From: Saccharopolyspora soli
GTDB taxonomy: Bacteria > Actinomycetota > Actinomycetes > Mycobacteriales > Pseudonocardiaceae
DNA length: 64,000 bases
Reading direction: 5' to 3'
Assembly (NCBI RefSeq): GCF_022678645.1
Contig: NZ_JALBWV010000040.1
Location: forward strand, 17,723 to 81,722
Positions 17,731 through 27,032 of the stretch are shown one piece after another. The position numbers and the translations under genes were made by a program. The notes below the pieces were generated by a model. The model ran no database searches and was not told the origin of the DNA. It saw only the letters and a program-made list of their open reading frames with translations. The stretch's first letter is position 1. Each line of letters starts with the position of its first letter.

Positions 17731-18822
17731 ATGGCCGACCTCGAACCCGCTCCCTGGACACAGTCCACCGCCGCTGACCTGTCGGTCACGCCGGTCGACG
17801 AGGCGATCCGCGCCCAGCTCATCATCGACATCGGCCACGACCGCCTGGAGAACCTTCACCGCAACGTCGACCGGGCCACGTTCAACGAGGTGCTGCACTG
17901 GCTGTCCAGCCACAAGCGCGGCTCGCTGGAGACCAAGCGCGGCTACACCGAGGACATCACCCGCATCGCCCGCTGGTACACCATGACCACCCGCCAGTAC
18001 CCGGCATCCCTGCTCACTGGGCTGGATTTCGACACCATGACGAAATGGTCGCTGTACGCCAAGAGCCAGGGATGGGCCGTCCGCACCCAACGCCGCTACC
18101 TCTCGGCGCTGTCCTCGCTGTTCAAGTTCGCACGCCGCGTGCACCGGCTGCCCGTGGTCAACCCGGTCTCAATGGAGGCACACGCCCCGCCGGTCGGCAC
18201 GTCCACCAACGGCCGACCACCCGGTGCGGTCCGCGTGCTGGACGTCGACCAGGTGGCCGCGATCCAAGCCGCGTGCCAGACCGATGAAGAACACCTCGTG
18301 TTCGAGCTGCTGTACGTCCACGGCCTCCGCGAGTCCGAGATCTGCGCTCTGGACGTGGACAACATCGACCGCTCCCGCATCCCGCCGATCGTCAAGTTCC
18401 AGCGCAAGGGCAGCCGGTGGGTCGAACGGCAGCTCACCGAGCCAGGCGTCCGCCGCCTCGACGCCTACCTCGACGGCCGGGACACCGGCCCCCTGCTCAT
18501 CGACCCCGACACCGGTCAGCGACGGCACCGACACCAGATCATCCCGATCACCCGCCGGCTCGCCCGCCACGCCGAGGTGTCCAACCCGGCCAAGGTCACC
18601 CCACACGTGCTTCGCGGTAGCGCCATCACCGCTTTGCTCGACCAGGGCAAGCCCCTCCAAGAGGTTCAGGAGTGGGCCGACCATCGGCACGCCACCACCA
18701 CCCGCGGCTACTGGGAACGACGCAACAACCTGCGCCGCGACGCCGCACTGTCCGCCGCGCTCCTCGCAGAACTGGCCGAAACGAACGCGGGAATTACCCG
18801 ACCCCAGGAGGATCAGGAATGA
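17731..18822 (+). CDS. Tyrosine recombinase (XerC/D or phage-integrase-like)
   Basis: 363 aa from ATG 17731; an ATG at 17713 is also in frame but overlaps the inverted repeat. SAM-like N-terminal core-binding domain (ETKRGYTEDITRIARWYT) and a full catalytic set: Arg200 in HGLRESE, His292 and Arg295 in HVLR, His318 in ADHRH and the nucleophile Tyr327 in TRGYW. It should cut and rejoin DNA at a specific site. The stop overlaps the next ATG (ATGA). Could resolve plasmid dimers or be an element integrase; its target is not evident. Confidence 0.85.
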   Translation: MADLEPAPWTQSTAADLSVTPVDEAIRAQLIIDIGHDRLENLHRNVDRATFNEVLHWLSSHKRGSLETKRGYTEDITRIARWYTMTTRQYPASLLTGLDFDTMTKWSLYAKSQGWAVRTQRRYLSALSSLFKFARRVHRLPVVNPVSMEAHAPPVGTSTNGRPPGAVRVLDVDQVAAIQAACQTDEEHLVFELLYVHGLRESEICALDVDNIDRSRIPPIVKFQRKGSRWVERQLTEPGVRRLDAYLDGRDTGPLLIDPDTGQRRHRHQIIPITRRLARHAEVSNPAKVTPHVLRGSAITALLDQGKPLQEVQEWADHRHATTTRGYWERRNNLRRDAALSAALLAELAETNAGITRPQEDQE

Positions 18823-19490
18823 CAATCCATGAGCAAGCGGCGGAAGCGCTTCTGGAGACGATTCTCAACGATCCGGAGATGGCGGCAGTGCTGCACGACA
18901 CCGAACGTCGGTTCCGAGCCGGCGAGATCGACGAGGACGACATCGCGTCCATCGGGCAAACACACATCGCTGTTCACCGGTGGCCGACGAGCCAGATCGC
19001 GGCCTGGCTTGACGTGCACAGCAAGATCGGCAGCGGTGAATACGCCGAAAGCGTTGTCAGAATCGGCAAGACCCCGGCCCCTGACCGAAACCGGCAGGCA
19101 AACGGGGAAGCCCTCGCGTCAATACCCGATGGCGCCGAAGCGACGTTGTTCACGAGCAAGGTCACTGATGATCGCGGTGACGGCGACCTCTCGTGGAAAC
19201 GGCCGATCAAGTTCCTGAAGTCCACCGGTACAGCGTTCTACGAGCCTGGCGAAGAACGCCCTACTGCACTGCGACTCGTCCACACCATCGAGCCGCACAC
19301 CGTGCCACTGGAAGTCGGGTACACCTGGCCGAGCAACACATCCTGGCACCTTTCGAGCCGCTGCCGGGTCAGGTCACCGCGCCGATTGACGTGTACCTGT
19401 GGCGCAGCGCTGAATACGTGGGCGAGCCTACAGATACCGAAGAAGCTGGCCGGGTCGAGTGGGTTCCCTTGTCTCGCGTCTTGGAACTGA
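18819..19490 (+). CDS. Unknown protein with probably aberrant C-terminus
   Basis: Starts inside the recombinase stop after AGGAGG. The first 165 residues (MTIHEQAAEALLETIL, ERRFRAGEIDEDDIASIG) look real: acidic, helical, no known domain. After about 19314 the reading becomes Ser/Arg-rich and a different frame encodes a Nudix-like tail, so the original C-terminus is missing or fused. The true extent is therefore uncertain. Confidence 0.45.
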   Translation: MTIHEQAAEALLETILNDPEMAAVLHDTERRFRAGEIDEDDIASIGQTHIAVHRWPTSQIAAWLDVHSKIGSGEYAESVVRIGKTPAPDRNRQANGEALASIPDGAEATLFTSKVTDDRGDGDLSWKRPIKFLKSTGTAFYEPGEERPTALRLVHTIEPHTVPLEVGYTWPSNTSWHLSSRCRVRSPRRLTCTCGAALNTWASLQIPKKLAGSSGFPCLASWN

Positions 19491-19573
19491 CCCATCGTAA
19501 GGAGCTTCTCGGCTCTGGGGTTTTGGTCCCATTGCTGTATTACTTGGCATCACACGGCACGACTTCCGATTGA
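19314..19573 (+). pseudogene. Nudix hydrolase C-terminal fragment
   Basis: In the frame ending at 19573, HLAEQHILAPFEPLPGQ, DVYLWRSAEYVGEPTDTEEA and GRVEWVPLSRVLEL match the C-terminal half of Nudix hydrolases. The Nudix box (GX5EX7REUXEEXGU) is absent, so this is a 5'-truncated remnant with no activity expected. Confidence 0.5.
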
Positions 19574-19616
19574 GTCGACCACAGGGGCCATGTCAAGTTA
19601 GTTCAGAGAAGCGGGG

Positions 19617-20009
19617 GTGGACCGGTCGTTCCTCTACCGCAAGCAGCACAAGGACCTGCTCGCCCAGATCCACGCGGCCGAAGCCGAGCCGCCCGCCAGG
19701 CCGGGCGCCGGACCGGCGGTGAGCCGCACCTCGCTGAAGACGGACCTGGCCAACTGCCAAGAACGCTGCGCCCGCCTGGCCACCCAGGTCCAGCAGTTGA
19801 AGAAGCGGCTGTCCCGCTCGCTGGGCGAGCAGGTCTGGCGCGAGTCGGGCCTGGGTGGACCCGACGACATCGAAGAGGACAAAGCAGCCCTCACGCTGCA
19901 ACTGAAGGAACGCGACGACGACCTCGACGCGGCCCGAGCGGCCAACCGCGAGCTGCTGGCCCAGCTCAACCGGCACCCCGACCAGCCCGCCGGTTCAAGA
20001 CCGACATGA
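19617..20009 (+). pseudogene. DUF6262 (TnpC-like) fragment lacking its N-terminus
   Basis: 130 codons beginning VDRSFLYRKQHKDLLAQI, the point where the helix-turn-helix of DUF6262 proteins normally ends. The coiled-coil remainder (LANCQERCARLATQVQQLKK, EQVWRESGLGGPDDIEED) is intact. Full-length relatives carry about 50 more N-terminal residues, as does the copy at 59871. Remnant of a Tn554-like recombinase unit; its tnpA/tnpB partners are absent here. Confidence 0.55.
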
Positions 20010-20040
20010 CGGCTGTCCGCAGGCGGCGTTGACTGGAGGG

Positions 20041-20997
20041 GTGGGTTACGGCGCAAGCTCCGTAAAGCGTCCTCGACGCACAAAAGCGCAGGTCGAGGCG
20101 TTGCGGTTGGCGCTGTACGCACTGGTGGAAGCTGCGCGTCCGTGCTCGGTGCGTCACGTGTACTACCTCGGGGTCGGGCGGCTGTGGGACAAGGACCGCA
20201 GCGCCTCCCGCCGGAACTACTCGCTGGTCGTCCGCGAGCTCGGCGTCATGCGCGAGACGGGGCAACTGCCGTGGGAGTGGATCACCGACGGTACGCGGCT
20301 GGTGCGCCAGGAAATCGCCTACGACTCGATCGAGGACGTGCTGGAACGCACGGCTGAGGCATACCGGCGCAACCTCTGGGCGTCGCAGGCCCGGCGAGTC
20401 GAGGTGTGGTGCGAGAGCGACTCGGTCGCCGGTGTGCTCGACCCCGTGACCTCAAGCTGGGGTGTGGGATTGTTCAGCTGCCGCGGCCAGTCCAGCAAGA
20501 CGTTCGTGCACGAAGCGGTCCAGGAATACGCCCGGCAGGGCAAGCCCGTGAGCGTGCTTTTCGCCGGTGACTACGACCCGACCGGACGCGTGGTACCCCG
20601 GTCGGTCAAAGACCGCATCACCCGCTACAGCAACGGTAGCGGGCTCGACCTGGACTTTCGGCAGGTCGCTGTGACCGCCGACGATGTTCGCTCCGGCGAA
20701 TTCATCGCCCACGCCGCCAATGTCCGCGACGTCAACTACCCCCGCTACCGGCAGGAGTGCCTACGCGAAGGCATCGACCCGCACATCGCGGTCGAGGTCG
20801 AAGCCCTCAGTCCCGGCCTGCTACGCGGCAGGCTCGGCGACGCCATCGCGGAGTTGGTCGACGATGTCCGGCAGTGGAACATCCAGACCCGCATCGAAGA
20901 ATCTGAGCGGGAGCTGCTGCACACACTGCAAGGCCACATGGGCGAGATCATGCAGCGCACCCCAGACGAGCGCGACGGAAACGGCGATGGCGAGTAA
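20041..20997 (+). CDS. Lone Topo VI-A/Spo11-like Toprim protein
   Basis: 318 aa from GTG 20041 (a TTG at 20029 is alternative). The N-terminal part (VRHVYYLGVGRLWDKD, RRNYSLVVRELGVMRETG) resembles the winged-helix of topoisomerase VI A subunits. The Toprim domain has Glu125 in WCESDS, then SCRGQSSKT and GDYDPTG with Asp177 and Asp179, as in Topo VI-A metal-binding motifs. Topo VI-A needs a B ATPase to cleave DNA; none is seen. Lone relatives in mobile elements have been called Mini-A. A tyrosine in HVYYLG could be the catalytic one. Likely acts on DNA; mechanism unknown. Confidence 0.65.
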   Translation: MGYGASSVKRPRRTKAQVEALRLALYALVEAARPCSVRHVYYLGVGRLWDKDRSASRRNYSLVVRELGVMRETGQLPWEWITDGTRLVRQEIAYDSIEDVLERTAEAYRRNLWASQARRVEVWCESDSVAGVLDPVTSSWGVGLFSCRGQSSKTFVHEAVQEYARQGKPVSVLFAGDYDPTGRVVPRSVKDRITRYSNGSGLDLDFRQVAVTADDVRSGEFIAHAANVRDVNYPRYRQECLREGIDPHIAVEVEALSPGLLRGRLGDAIAELVDDVRQWNIQTRIEESERELLHTLQGHMGEIMQRTPDERDGNGDGE

Positions 20998-21071
20998 CCC
21001 GCCGGGGTCGCGTGCCTTACCGCTACGGTCGCCACCATCTGCCAGCAGCCGAGCACAGAGAGGCACCAACG

Positions 21072-21821
21072 ATGTACCAGATCACCATGTCCGATGCCGT
21101 GGCCCGGGAGCTGGGACAGGAGCAGGCCGACCTGGTGCGTTCCGGGGAGCTGGTCAACCCGGAATACGAGTGCATGGTGTGCCGCCAGCTCGGCGACCTG
21201 CGCACCGAGCAGTCCGCGGCCGTGCTGCTCGTCAGCGACGAAGCCAACATGCTGTCCTGGGTCCACGCCCGGTGCGGAGACTCCGAAGTCGTGCCCCTGA
21301 GCGAACTCGAAGCACGGTTCGGGCAGGAATCCGATCATGCGCCAGGACAAACCCGCTCGAACGTTCCCGACGAGACCTACACGACCGTCGTGCAGCTGGC
21401 CGGCCGCATCTACCCGGCGCTGGTAATCCGCCCAGGCGACACCATTTGCGCGGTGATCCCGGGAACGCCAACTGTCACGGACTCCGCCGTCTACGCCATG
21501 CGGGAGCTGGGGTTCGGCGACGTGGATCTGTCAGGCGGCGAGTTCCCCGTGCAGCTGCCGGAATGGGCTGTGCGAGTAGACAAGGGACGGCTGGACCGCA
21601 TCACCAAGCCGGGCGGCACCTGGTGGGCCTCCGGCGAGAAACCCGCGCTAGACGCCCAGTGGCGGCAGGCCGCGCGCGAGCAACGCCAGGCACTGGTGAT
21701 GGTCGTCGGCGTGACGCTGCCGGAAGGCGATCTTGCGTCGTTGCGAGCTGGGATGGCGGCCGCGGCCGACGAGGGCCGGTTGGTGGGCGCGCTGATCAGC
21801 GTACGCGGCACCATGAGCTGA
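21072..21821 (+). CDS. Unknown plasmid protein with CxxC pair
   Basis: 249 aa, ATG start after GAGAGAGG. N-terminal segment has CMVC and later HARCG, possibly a zinc site or a BRCT-free ligase-like treble clef. The middle (VVQLAGRIYPALVIRPGDTI) and end (VMVVGVTLPEGDLASLRAGM) are compact globular. No family recognised. Followed in the same frame by the 21861 gene. Confidence 0.6.
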   Translation: MYQITMSDAVARELGQEQADLVRSGELVNPEYECMVCRQLGDLRTEQSAAVLLVSDEANMLSWVHARCGDSEVVPLSELEARFGQESDHAPGQTRSNVPDETYTTVVQLAGRIYPALVIRPGDTICAVIPGTPTVTDSAVYAMRELGFGDVDLSGGEFPVQLPEWAVRVDKGRLDRITKPGGTWWASGEKPALDAQWRQAAREQRQALVMVVGVTLPEGDLASLRAGMAAAADEGRLVGALISVRGTMS

Positions 21822-21860
21822 TCACCGCCGACGCTTGCCGAGACGGTCGCCCGTGTCCTG

Positions 21861-22139
21861 ATGCGGGAGCAGTACAACGGGGCACTGGTGTGGGAGGAGG
21901 AATCCGTCGAGCTGCGCCAGTACCTTTTGAGCCACGCTCGCGCCGTCCTTGCCGCACTAGCAAAGGACGCAGTCGCGGAGCGCAACGCCGAGATCCGCGA
22001 CGAAAGCATCGTGCCGTTGGCCAACCAGTGGGGATGGGGCGACACGGAAGTACGAGACAGGGTCGCGCTCGCGCTCGAAGCTGTGCATCAATCCCGTTGG
22101 CAAGGGCTGACCCTGCTGCACGCGCGCGGCCTGGCCTGA
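21861..22139 (+). CDS. Small unknown protein
   Basis: 92 aa, acidic and helical. It is in frame with the upstream gene, and codons between the upstream stop and this ATG (LAETVARVL) also look coding, so the start could be misjudged or the two may derive from one longer gene. A terminator-like hairpin follows. Confidence 0.45.
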   Translation: MREQYNGALVWEEESVELRQYLLSHARAVLAALAKDAVAERNAEIRDESIVPLANQWGWGDTEVRDRVALALEAVHQSRWQGLTLLHARGLA

Positions 22140-22170
22140 TTGTCATGGACGGGGCGCAGTTATCCCCCTC

Positions 22171-22215
22171 AATGCCTCGTCTTTCGTCGGTCGGAACCGA
22201 CAAGGGCGAGGCATT
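22171..22215 (+). terminator. Branched hairpin before the DUF6884 gene
   Basis: AATGCCTCG (22171-22179) pairs with CGAGGCATT (22207-22215); inside it TCGGT pairs with ACCGA. Followed by TTCTGTTG. Confidence 0.5.
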
Positions 22216-22249
22216 TCTGTTGACCAGCCCGGCTTGAACAGGAGCGCTG

Positions 22250-22768
22250 ATGACCACCACTCCGCCACCGCCCGACATCTCGGAAGTCGTAACCACGAGG
22301 AACGTGTTGTTCGTCGTGCCGTGCGGCCGGAACAAGCTCGACCGCCCGGCACCTGCTCGCGAGCTGTACGCCAGTCCGCACTTCCGGTTCGCACTGCGGC
22401 AGGTCGAGACCCAGGCCGCCGACGTGCCAGGCAGCCAGGTGCGCATCCTCTCCGCACTGCACGGCCTGGTCGAACCCGACACCGAGCTGGAGCCCTACGA
22501 CGTGTCGATGATCTGCGAGAACAGCATCAGCGCTACGGCGTTGGCGGTGCAGCTCCGCGATCTTTGCCCGGCCACCCTGACAATCGAGGTCGCCGCGTTC
22601 CTTCCGGCCGTCTACCTCGCCGCGCTCCGGGCCGCCGCGCGCGTGGCTGCGCAGGAGGGCCTGGCTGCCGTCACCGTGCACGACGCCTACATCAGCGCCC
22701 CGGGCATCGGCTATCAACGCCGCGTCCTCGCCCGGCTCACCGCCGGCGTTGCCGCCCGATCGAGGTGA
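22250..22768 (+). CDS. DUF6884 family protein
   Basis: 172 aa, ATG start. The block VLFVVPCGRNKLDRPAPARE, RILSALHGLVEPDTELEPYD is the signature of DUF6884, a small family frequent on actinobacterial phages and plasmids; biochemical role unknown to me. Conserved Cys in VPCG, and His/Asp in the second block suggest an active site, possibly nucleotide- or base-related. Monocistronic, hairpin upstream. Confidence 0.65.
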   Translation: MTTTPPPPDISEVVTTRNVLFVVPCGRNKLDRPAPARELYASPHFRFALRQVETQAADVPGSQVRILSALHGLVEPDTELEPYDVSMICENSISATALAVQLRDLCPATLTIEVAAFLPAVYLAALRAAARVAAQEGLAAVTVHDAYISAPGIGYQRRVLARLTAGVAARSR

Positions 22769-22966
22769 AAACCGGGATCAGCGAAATCGAGCTGGCCGTG
22801 GTGATCTCCCAGAGCAACCCGGCGCTGAGCTGTGGGTCAGGACTTCGGTCGGGCCCCCGTCATCCTGGCTCACGAATGCCACCCGGCATGATCAGTCACC
22901 CCGGAAACGCCAGAAAAGGAATCAGTCCCGATTCCGGGGCTCCCCTGATGAATGGAGCATCACACG

Positions 22967-23497
22967 ATGACGACGATGGTGGTCCGGCTCGGACCCGCAG
23001 CGACCTACCTGATCGGCGCTCAGGCCCACGCCGCTGGGCTGGAACCAGTCGAGTGGATAGAACAGCTGGCGGTGCGGTTCCAGGAGCAGGAGGATGGTCT
23101 GCTACTCGCCAACGATGACGTCGCCGGATGGGAGTCCGCTCCGGTCGAGGCCATCGACGAGCGCCAGGAACACGACCAGGCGGCCGAACTCGGCGAAATG
23201 ATCCCGGCAAGCGCCGGCGCCTCGACGGGCGGCGCTCCGCAGTGGCTGTCCGAACTCGTCGCCTGGCTCCGCAGCGAGGGCTACGGCGAGGACGACATGG
23301 TGCGCGTCGGCAAGTGCGCCGAGGCACTCGGCATGGTCGACGAATCGGCTGGCAACCGGCGCGAAGCCGCGATGCGGATGTCGCGCCAGGCGCGCGACGA
23401 GCCGGTGCTGATCAAGGCGAGCCGGACCAACAATGGATCGGTCTATCGAGCCGGTGACCTGTTCGACCGGCACCACGAACTCGAACACGGCGAGTAA
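22967..23497 (+). CDS. Unknown plasmid protein
   Basis: 176 aa from ATG 22967, with GGAG nine bases upstream; an ATG at 22952 is also in frame. Acidic in the middle (DERQEHDQAAELGEMIPA), and the C-terminal 90 residues (LVAWLRSEGYGEDDMVRVGK, then VLIKASRTNNGSVYRAGDLF) could form a small winged-helix-like domain. No family recognised. Confidence 0.5.
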   Translation: MTTMVVRLGPAATYLIGAQAHAAGLEPVEWIEQLAVRFQEQEDGLLLANDDVAGWESAPVEAIDERQEHDQAAELGEMIPASAGASTGGAPQWLSELVAWLRSEGYGEDDMVRVGKCAEALGMVDESAGNRREAAMRMSRQARDEPVLIKASRTNNGSVYRAGDLFDRHHELEHGE

Positions 23498-23624
23498 GCA
23501 ACCGGCTGGCGCTCCATTCTGGCCGCATTCGGTTCCCACCCCTCGCATGCGTTTCTGCCACGCGGTCCGGTGCTCAGTGATCACCAACGGTGCGGGCACA
23601 CGCCGCTCGCGCTGCCTTCTTCTG

Positions 23625-24053
23625 TTAGCTCATGACGGAGAGCAGTCCCATGTAGAGGCCCTTGGCGGTGGCGAGGTAGCAGTCTAGGGCGGCTTGGGTG
23701 TTTTTCGGGGCGGGCTGGGTACCGCAGGTAAGCATGACCATGCGCAGGCCGAGGGCGGCTGAGGCCCACTCGGGGGTGATCGGCCGTACGAGTTCGCCAC
23801 CGGTTCCGTAGAGGACCCGTACTGTGGACTGACCTTCGAGAGCCACGTGCGCGATAGCGGGGTCGACCTGTGCCGGGGCACCGGCGATGGGCTGTAGACC
23901 GAGTGCGTCGGCGAGCAACGGCATCAGTTCGGTGATCGCACCAGTAGCGGGTGCGAGGAGCAGGTGCGCGACGTCCTGGCCTGTGACTGGATGTTCGCCG
24001 ATCCACCCGGAGAGGAGGATCTCGCGGGGGTCAATGTCGTTGCGGCTGTTCAC
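23625..24053 (-). CDS. Unknown protein, weakly DUF5949-like
   Basis: 142 aa, ATG start. Pattern GWIGEHPVTGQDVAHLLLAP followed by TPEWASAALGLRMVMLTCG is reminiscent of DUF5949 of Streptomyces, but I hold this loosely. No membrane segment. Isolated minus-strand gene, convergent with the gene before it and divergent from the 24452 gene. Confidence 0.5.
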   Translation of the reverse strand: MNSRNDIDPREILLSGWIGEHPVTGQDVAHLLLAPATGAITELMPLLADALGLQPIAGAPAQVDPAIAHVALEGQSTVRVLYGTGGELVRPITPEWASAALGLRMVMLTCGTQPAPKNTQAALDCYLATAKGLYMGLLSVMS

Positions 24054-24350
24054 TAGTTACTCACTGTTCTACTCGTTGGTCACCGTCCTCTCTGGACGGA
24101 TCGCGATGATGTTGGCCGGCCCGCGGCCCTATGTGGCGATGTGTTCGTATCCGACTGGTGCGAATATGCGCGGCGAGGGTAGCGAAATGGTCGGCGAATG
24201 GGTGTTGTGAGGCGCTGACAAGCGACTCAGTCCAGTCGGAGCCGTCGCCTTGGCCACCGCGCGACTAACGCCAGACGTGCGAGGATGACGCGGCCGGTCC
24301 GGCAGCGGTGGACGCCTCGACAGCTCTGGTCTGTCCGGACCGGCTTTTCT

Positions 24351-24378
24351 CCGATAATTTGCAATTGCAAATTATCGG
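24351..24378. promoter_or_regulatory. Perfect 28-bp AT-rich palindrome
   Basis: Half-site CCGATAATTTGCAA meets its exact complement without spacer; centre GCAATTGC. Only a few percent of neighbouring DNA is this AT-rich. It is 73 bp before the ATG at 24452, so a strong candidate operator. The 24054-24350 spacer otherwise shows nothing supportable. Confidence 0.6.
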
Positions 24379-24451
24379 GGTGATGCGCGAAACTGATCAC
24401 GTCGAGGTAAATCCCTGCAAGGGGTCCACCGCACCCGAAAGCGAGACCGCG

Positions 24452-26302
24452 ATGAGCAAGAGCGACACGAACGAGCCGAAGCCGAAAGCCAAGCCGATCG
24501 GCGAGACGATCTCTACCGACCGGGCTTGGCAAATCGGCCGCCGGATCTATGTGCACTGCGCCTACGAAAGCAAGCTGGGCGCCCAGCTTCGTGAGATCGG
24601 CGCGAACTGGGACCGAGAGCAGCGCCGACTCTGGGTCGGTAGCGGCAAGCGGGACAAGGTAATCCCGCTCGTGCAGGCCGCCGACGCCCGCGTGCAAGCC
24701 GTCGAAGACATCAAGAAGCAAGGCCGGTGGGTGCGCGTTCCCTACGAGGCCACCGAGATCCGCGCCGAGGTGAAAAAACTTGACGGGGTTTTCGACGGCG
24801 ATCGGAAGGCGTGGGCGATGCCGGACGAGGCATCGTTCACCGCTATCAAGGACCTGCTGACCCAGCGTCAGGAACGCATCGACGCCGAGCAACGGGCCGC
24901 TGAGGAAAAGCGACAGAAGCAGCGCCAGGCCGAACGGGAAGCCGAGCGCGCCCACGCTGAGGCGCAGCGCGCGGACCGGCGGGAGCGGTTGCTGGCCGAA
25001 TCCAGTCGCATCCCGACCGGGGAGAGCGCCGAGCACCGGGTGATCTCTACCCGTGTGATGAACAAAGCGATCGCGTGGAGCGAAGCCCTGCCGCTGGGGA
25101 AGCTCGTCGAGCTCGACGACGGCCGTCGTGGCATCGTTGTCGACCGCAAGGTCTGGTTCACTGGCTCCGAGTTCGCCTCGTCGGTGTGTTGGCACGCTGA
25201 GACCCACGACGAAGCGCACTGGGACTTCGCCTACACCCTCGCCCTCGTCGAACCGACCGAGCAGGAGAACGCCGATGACGCCGAGCGGGCCACCACGCTC
25301 GCCGACGCAGCGGCGCTGCATCAGCTCGTCGATGAAGTCGCCCGCAGCGACCAAGGACAGCTCAGCGGCGAATTCAGCACGATCCCCGACCAGCAGCGTG
25401 CCGGGGAGATCCGCTGCACCTACGGCACCGTGGGCCGCCACAACGGCGGGCGGCTGATCCTCACCACCGCTGGGGACCTGGTCTATCAGCACCCCGGCTA
25501 CTACGACGACTACCAGCGCACCCAACGCACGCTCAACGGCGGCGATCTCGTCGACCGTGCGCGGGCCCTGATCGAGCGCGGCCCACGCACGCGCGTGCAC
25601 ATCGACCAGATGTACTACGACTACGAGGTGATCGTGACCACCCCTGGCGCCGAACCTGAAACCAGCCGCGACACCGCGGCCACCGATGATTCTGTCGGGC
25701 CGGCCGACACAAGCGGCGCCGATCAGGTGCCCGAAGCCGCATCGGCCGCCGGACGGGCAGCGCTGGAGTTGGTCGCGAACGCGCTGGGCGCGGAGAAGGG
25801 CCTGGTCGCTCGCCTGGCCACGGCCGTCGACCATAACAAGGACACGATCGAGGAATTCTCCGACGAGGACCGGTTCCTCAGTGCCCGGCGCGGCGTCGAG
25901 GTCACGCTCGTTCGCCACGACTTCATGCTGCCCGATGGCCAGGTGATTACCCTGTGGGCGGTCGACGACGCCGAGTGGGAGGTCTACGAGGACGCCGACG
26001 CGGACAGCACGACCACCGTGTATCTCGACGAAGACGAGGGGCGCGCCCGGTGGCGGGGTCAGGTCGCCGAGCACCAGGACAACCCGCCCCGCGCTCATCA
26101 CCCCGAATTCGATGAAGACGACGAGTTCAGCGAGGATGACGACTGTCCAGGGCTCGACGTGCCGCACTGCGATCAGTGCGGCACCACCACAGCCGCCGGT
26201 GGCTGGATGGCCGCCTCGCTCGGGCGGGCGTGCGACATCGACTGCTACGACGCGATGGCCGACGCCCCCGGCGACCACGCCATCCAGCACCATCGCCGGT
26301 AG
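24452..26302 (+). CDS. Large plasmid protein with DUF5710-like N-terminus and C-terminal Cys cluster
   Basis: 616 aa from ATG 24452; ATGs at 24383 and TTG 24308 are in frame but overlap or touch the palindrome. Residues 28-60 (KLGAQLREIGANWDREQRRL) resemble DUF5710-type domains of plasmid primase/helicase-like proteins. A long charged coiled coil follows (QRQERIDAEQRAAEEKRQKQ and on, about 130-190). The middle contains acidic linkers, and the C-terminus has CDQCGTTT and CDIDCYD, likely zinc-binding. No nucleotide-binding motif. Probably soluble, perhaps DNA-associated. Regulated from the palindrome upstream, by inference. Confidence 0.6.
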   Translation: MSKSDTNEPKPKAKPIGETISTDRAWQIGRRIYVHCAYESKLGAQLREIGANWDREQRRLWVGSGKRDKVIPLVQAADARVQAVEDIKKQGRWVRVPYEATEIRAEVKKLDGVFDGDRKAWAMPDEASFTAIKDLLTQRQERIDAEQRAAEEKRQKQRQAEREAERAHAEAQRADRRERLLAESSRIPTGESAEHRVISTRVMNKAIAWSEALPLGKLVELDDGRRGIVVDRKVWFTGSEFASSVCWHAETHDEAHWDFAYTLALVEPTEQENADDAERATTLADAAALHQLVDEVARSDQGQLSGEFSTIPDQQRAGEIRCTYGTVGRHNGGRLILTTAGDLVYQHPGYYDDYQRTQRTLNGGDLVDRARALIERGPRTRVHIDQMYYDYEVIVTTPGAEPETSRDTAATDDSVGPADTSGADQVPEAASAAGRAALELVANALGAEKGLVARLATAVDHNKDTIEEFSDEDRFLSARRGVEVTLVRHDFMLPDGQVITLWAVDDAEWEVYEDADADSTTTVYLDEDEGRARWRGQVAEHQDNPPRAHHPEFDEDDEFSEDDDCPGLDVPHCDQCGTTTAAGGWMAASLGRACDIDCYDAMADAPGDHAIQHHRR

Positions 26303-26319
26303 ACAGCAAGTCGGCAACC

Positions 26320-26790
26320 ATGGTGAGGATGGCGACGATCCCGCCGTCCTCACCACACCCTCGGACAAGCAAAGGCCCCACGTTGGAAGTGTCCGTGGCC
26401 CGAACGGAACTGGCGCGATGGCACGAGGTCAGCCGCTCCACAGTCACCCGCGCACTGCAGACCGCCGACCAACGCGCCCGCGTCGACCCGCACACTCCGC
26501 CCCCGCCGGACATCCGATATGGACAGTGCACACGCGACGCGCGATCACCTGGGCTACGTGGGAACTCCTCATCGCGATCCCCGCAACCCGCGACAACGGT
26601 CTGCGCCTCGGCGAACTCGTGCGCGCCCGACTGCTCACCAACAACGGCGACCTCCGCGCCGCGATCTTGCCGGTAACGGTCGACGACATCGACGATCCAG
26701 ATGCAGCTGGGCACTGTGGAAGTCACCATCCGTGCCGGAAAGCTCCGGCAGGTCGAGTGCGTGCGAGGCAAGGACTTCCAGGCCGACCGG
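26320..26790 (+). pseudogene. Broken regulator-like gene
   Basis: One frame carries a short helix-turn-helix-like stretch (LARWHEVSRSTVTRALQTAD) up to about 26515; another frame continues with TWATWELLIAIPATRDNGLR and LVRARLLTNNGDLRAAIL. Joined by one frameshift they make a plausible small DNA-binding protein. The remaining 26790-27020 has no supportable gene. Confidence 0.35.
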
Positions 26791-27032
26791 CGCAGTGACG
26801 ATACGATACGGCGACCTCACCGAGTCGGCCACGCCTCGGACGCGGTCCGCGTCGAAGGACCCGTACGAGGCCTGCGGAGAGCGGGCCGACGTCATCGACT
26901 GCCTGGACTCTTTGTGCTGCCGTCGGTGCGCGGACATGCCCGCCCTGCATGCGGTCATTTGCCTGCACCTGCGAGGCTCCTCGCGGGCGAAGCCGCAGTC
27001 CAACTGTGCTCCCGACCTGATTGGAGATCACC

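Noticed and set aside
24351..24378. Protelomerase (linear plasmid telomere) target
   Set aside because: Size and perfection would fit, but no protelomerase-like gene was seen and the site lies before a normal gene.
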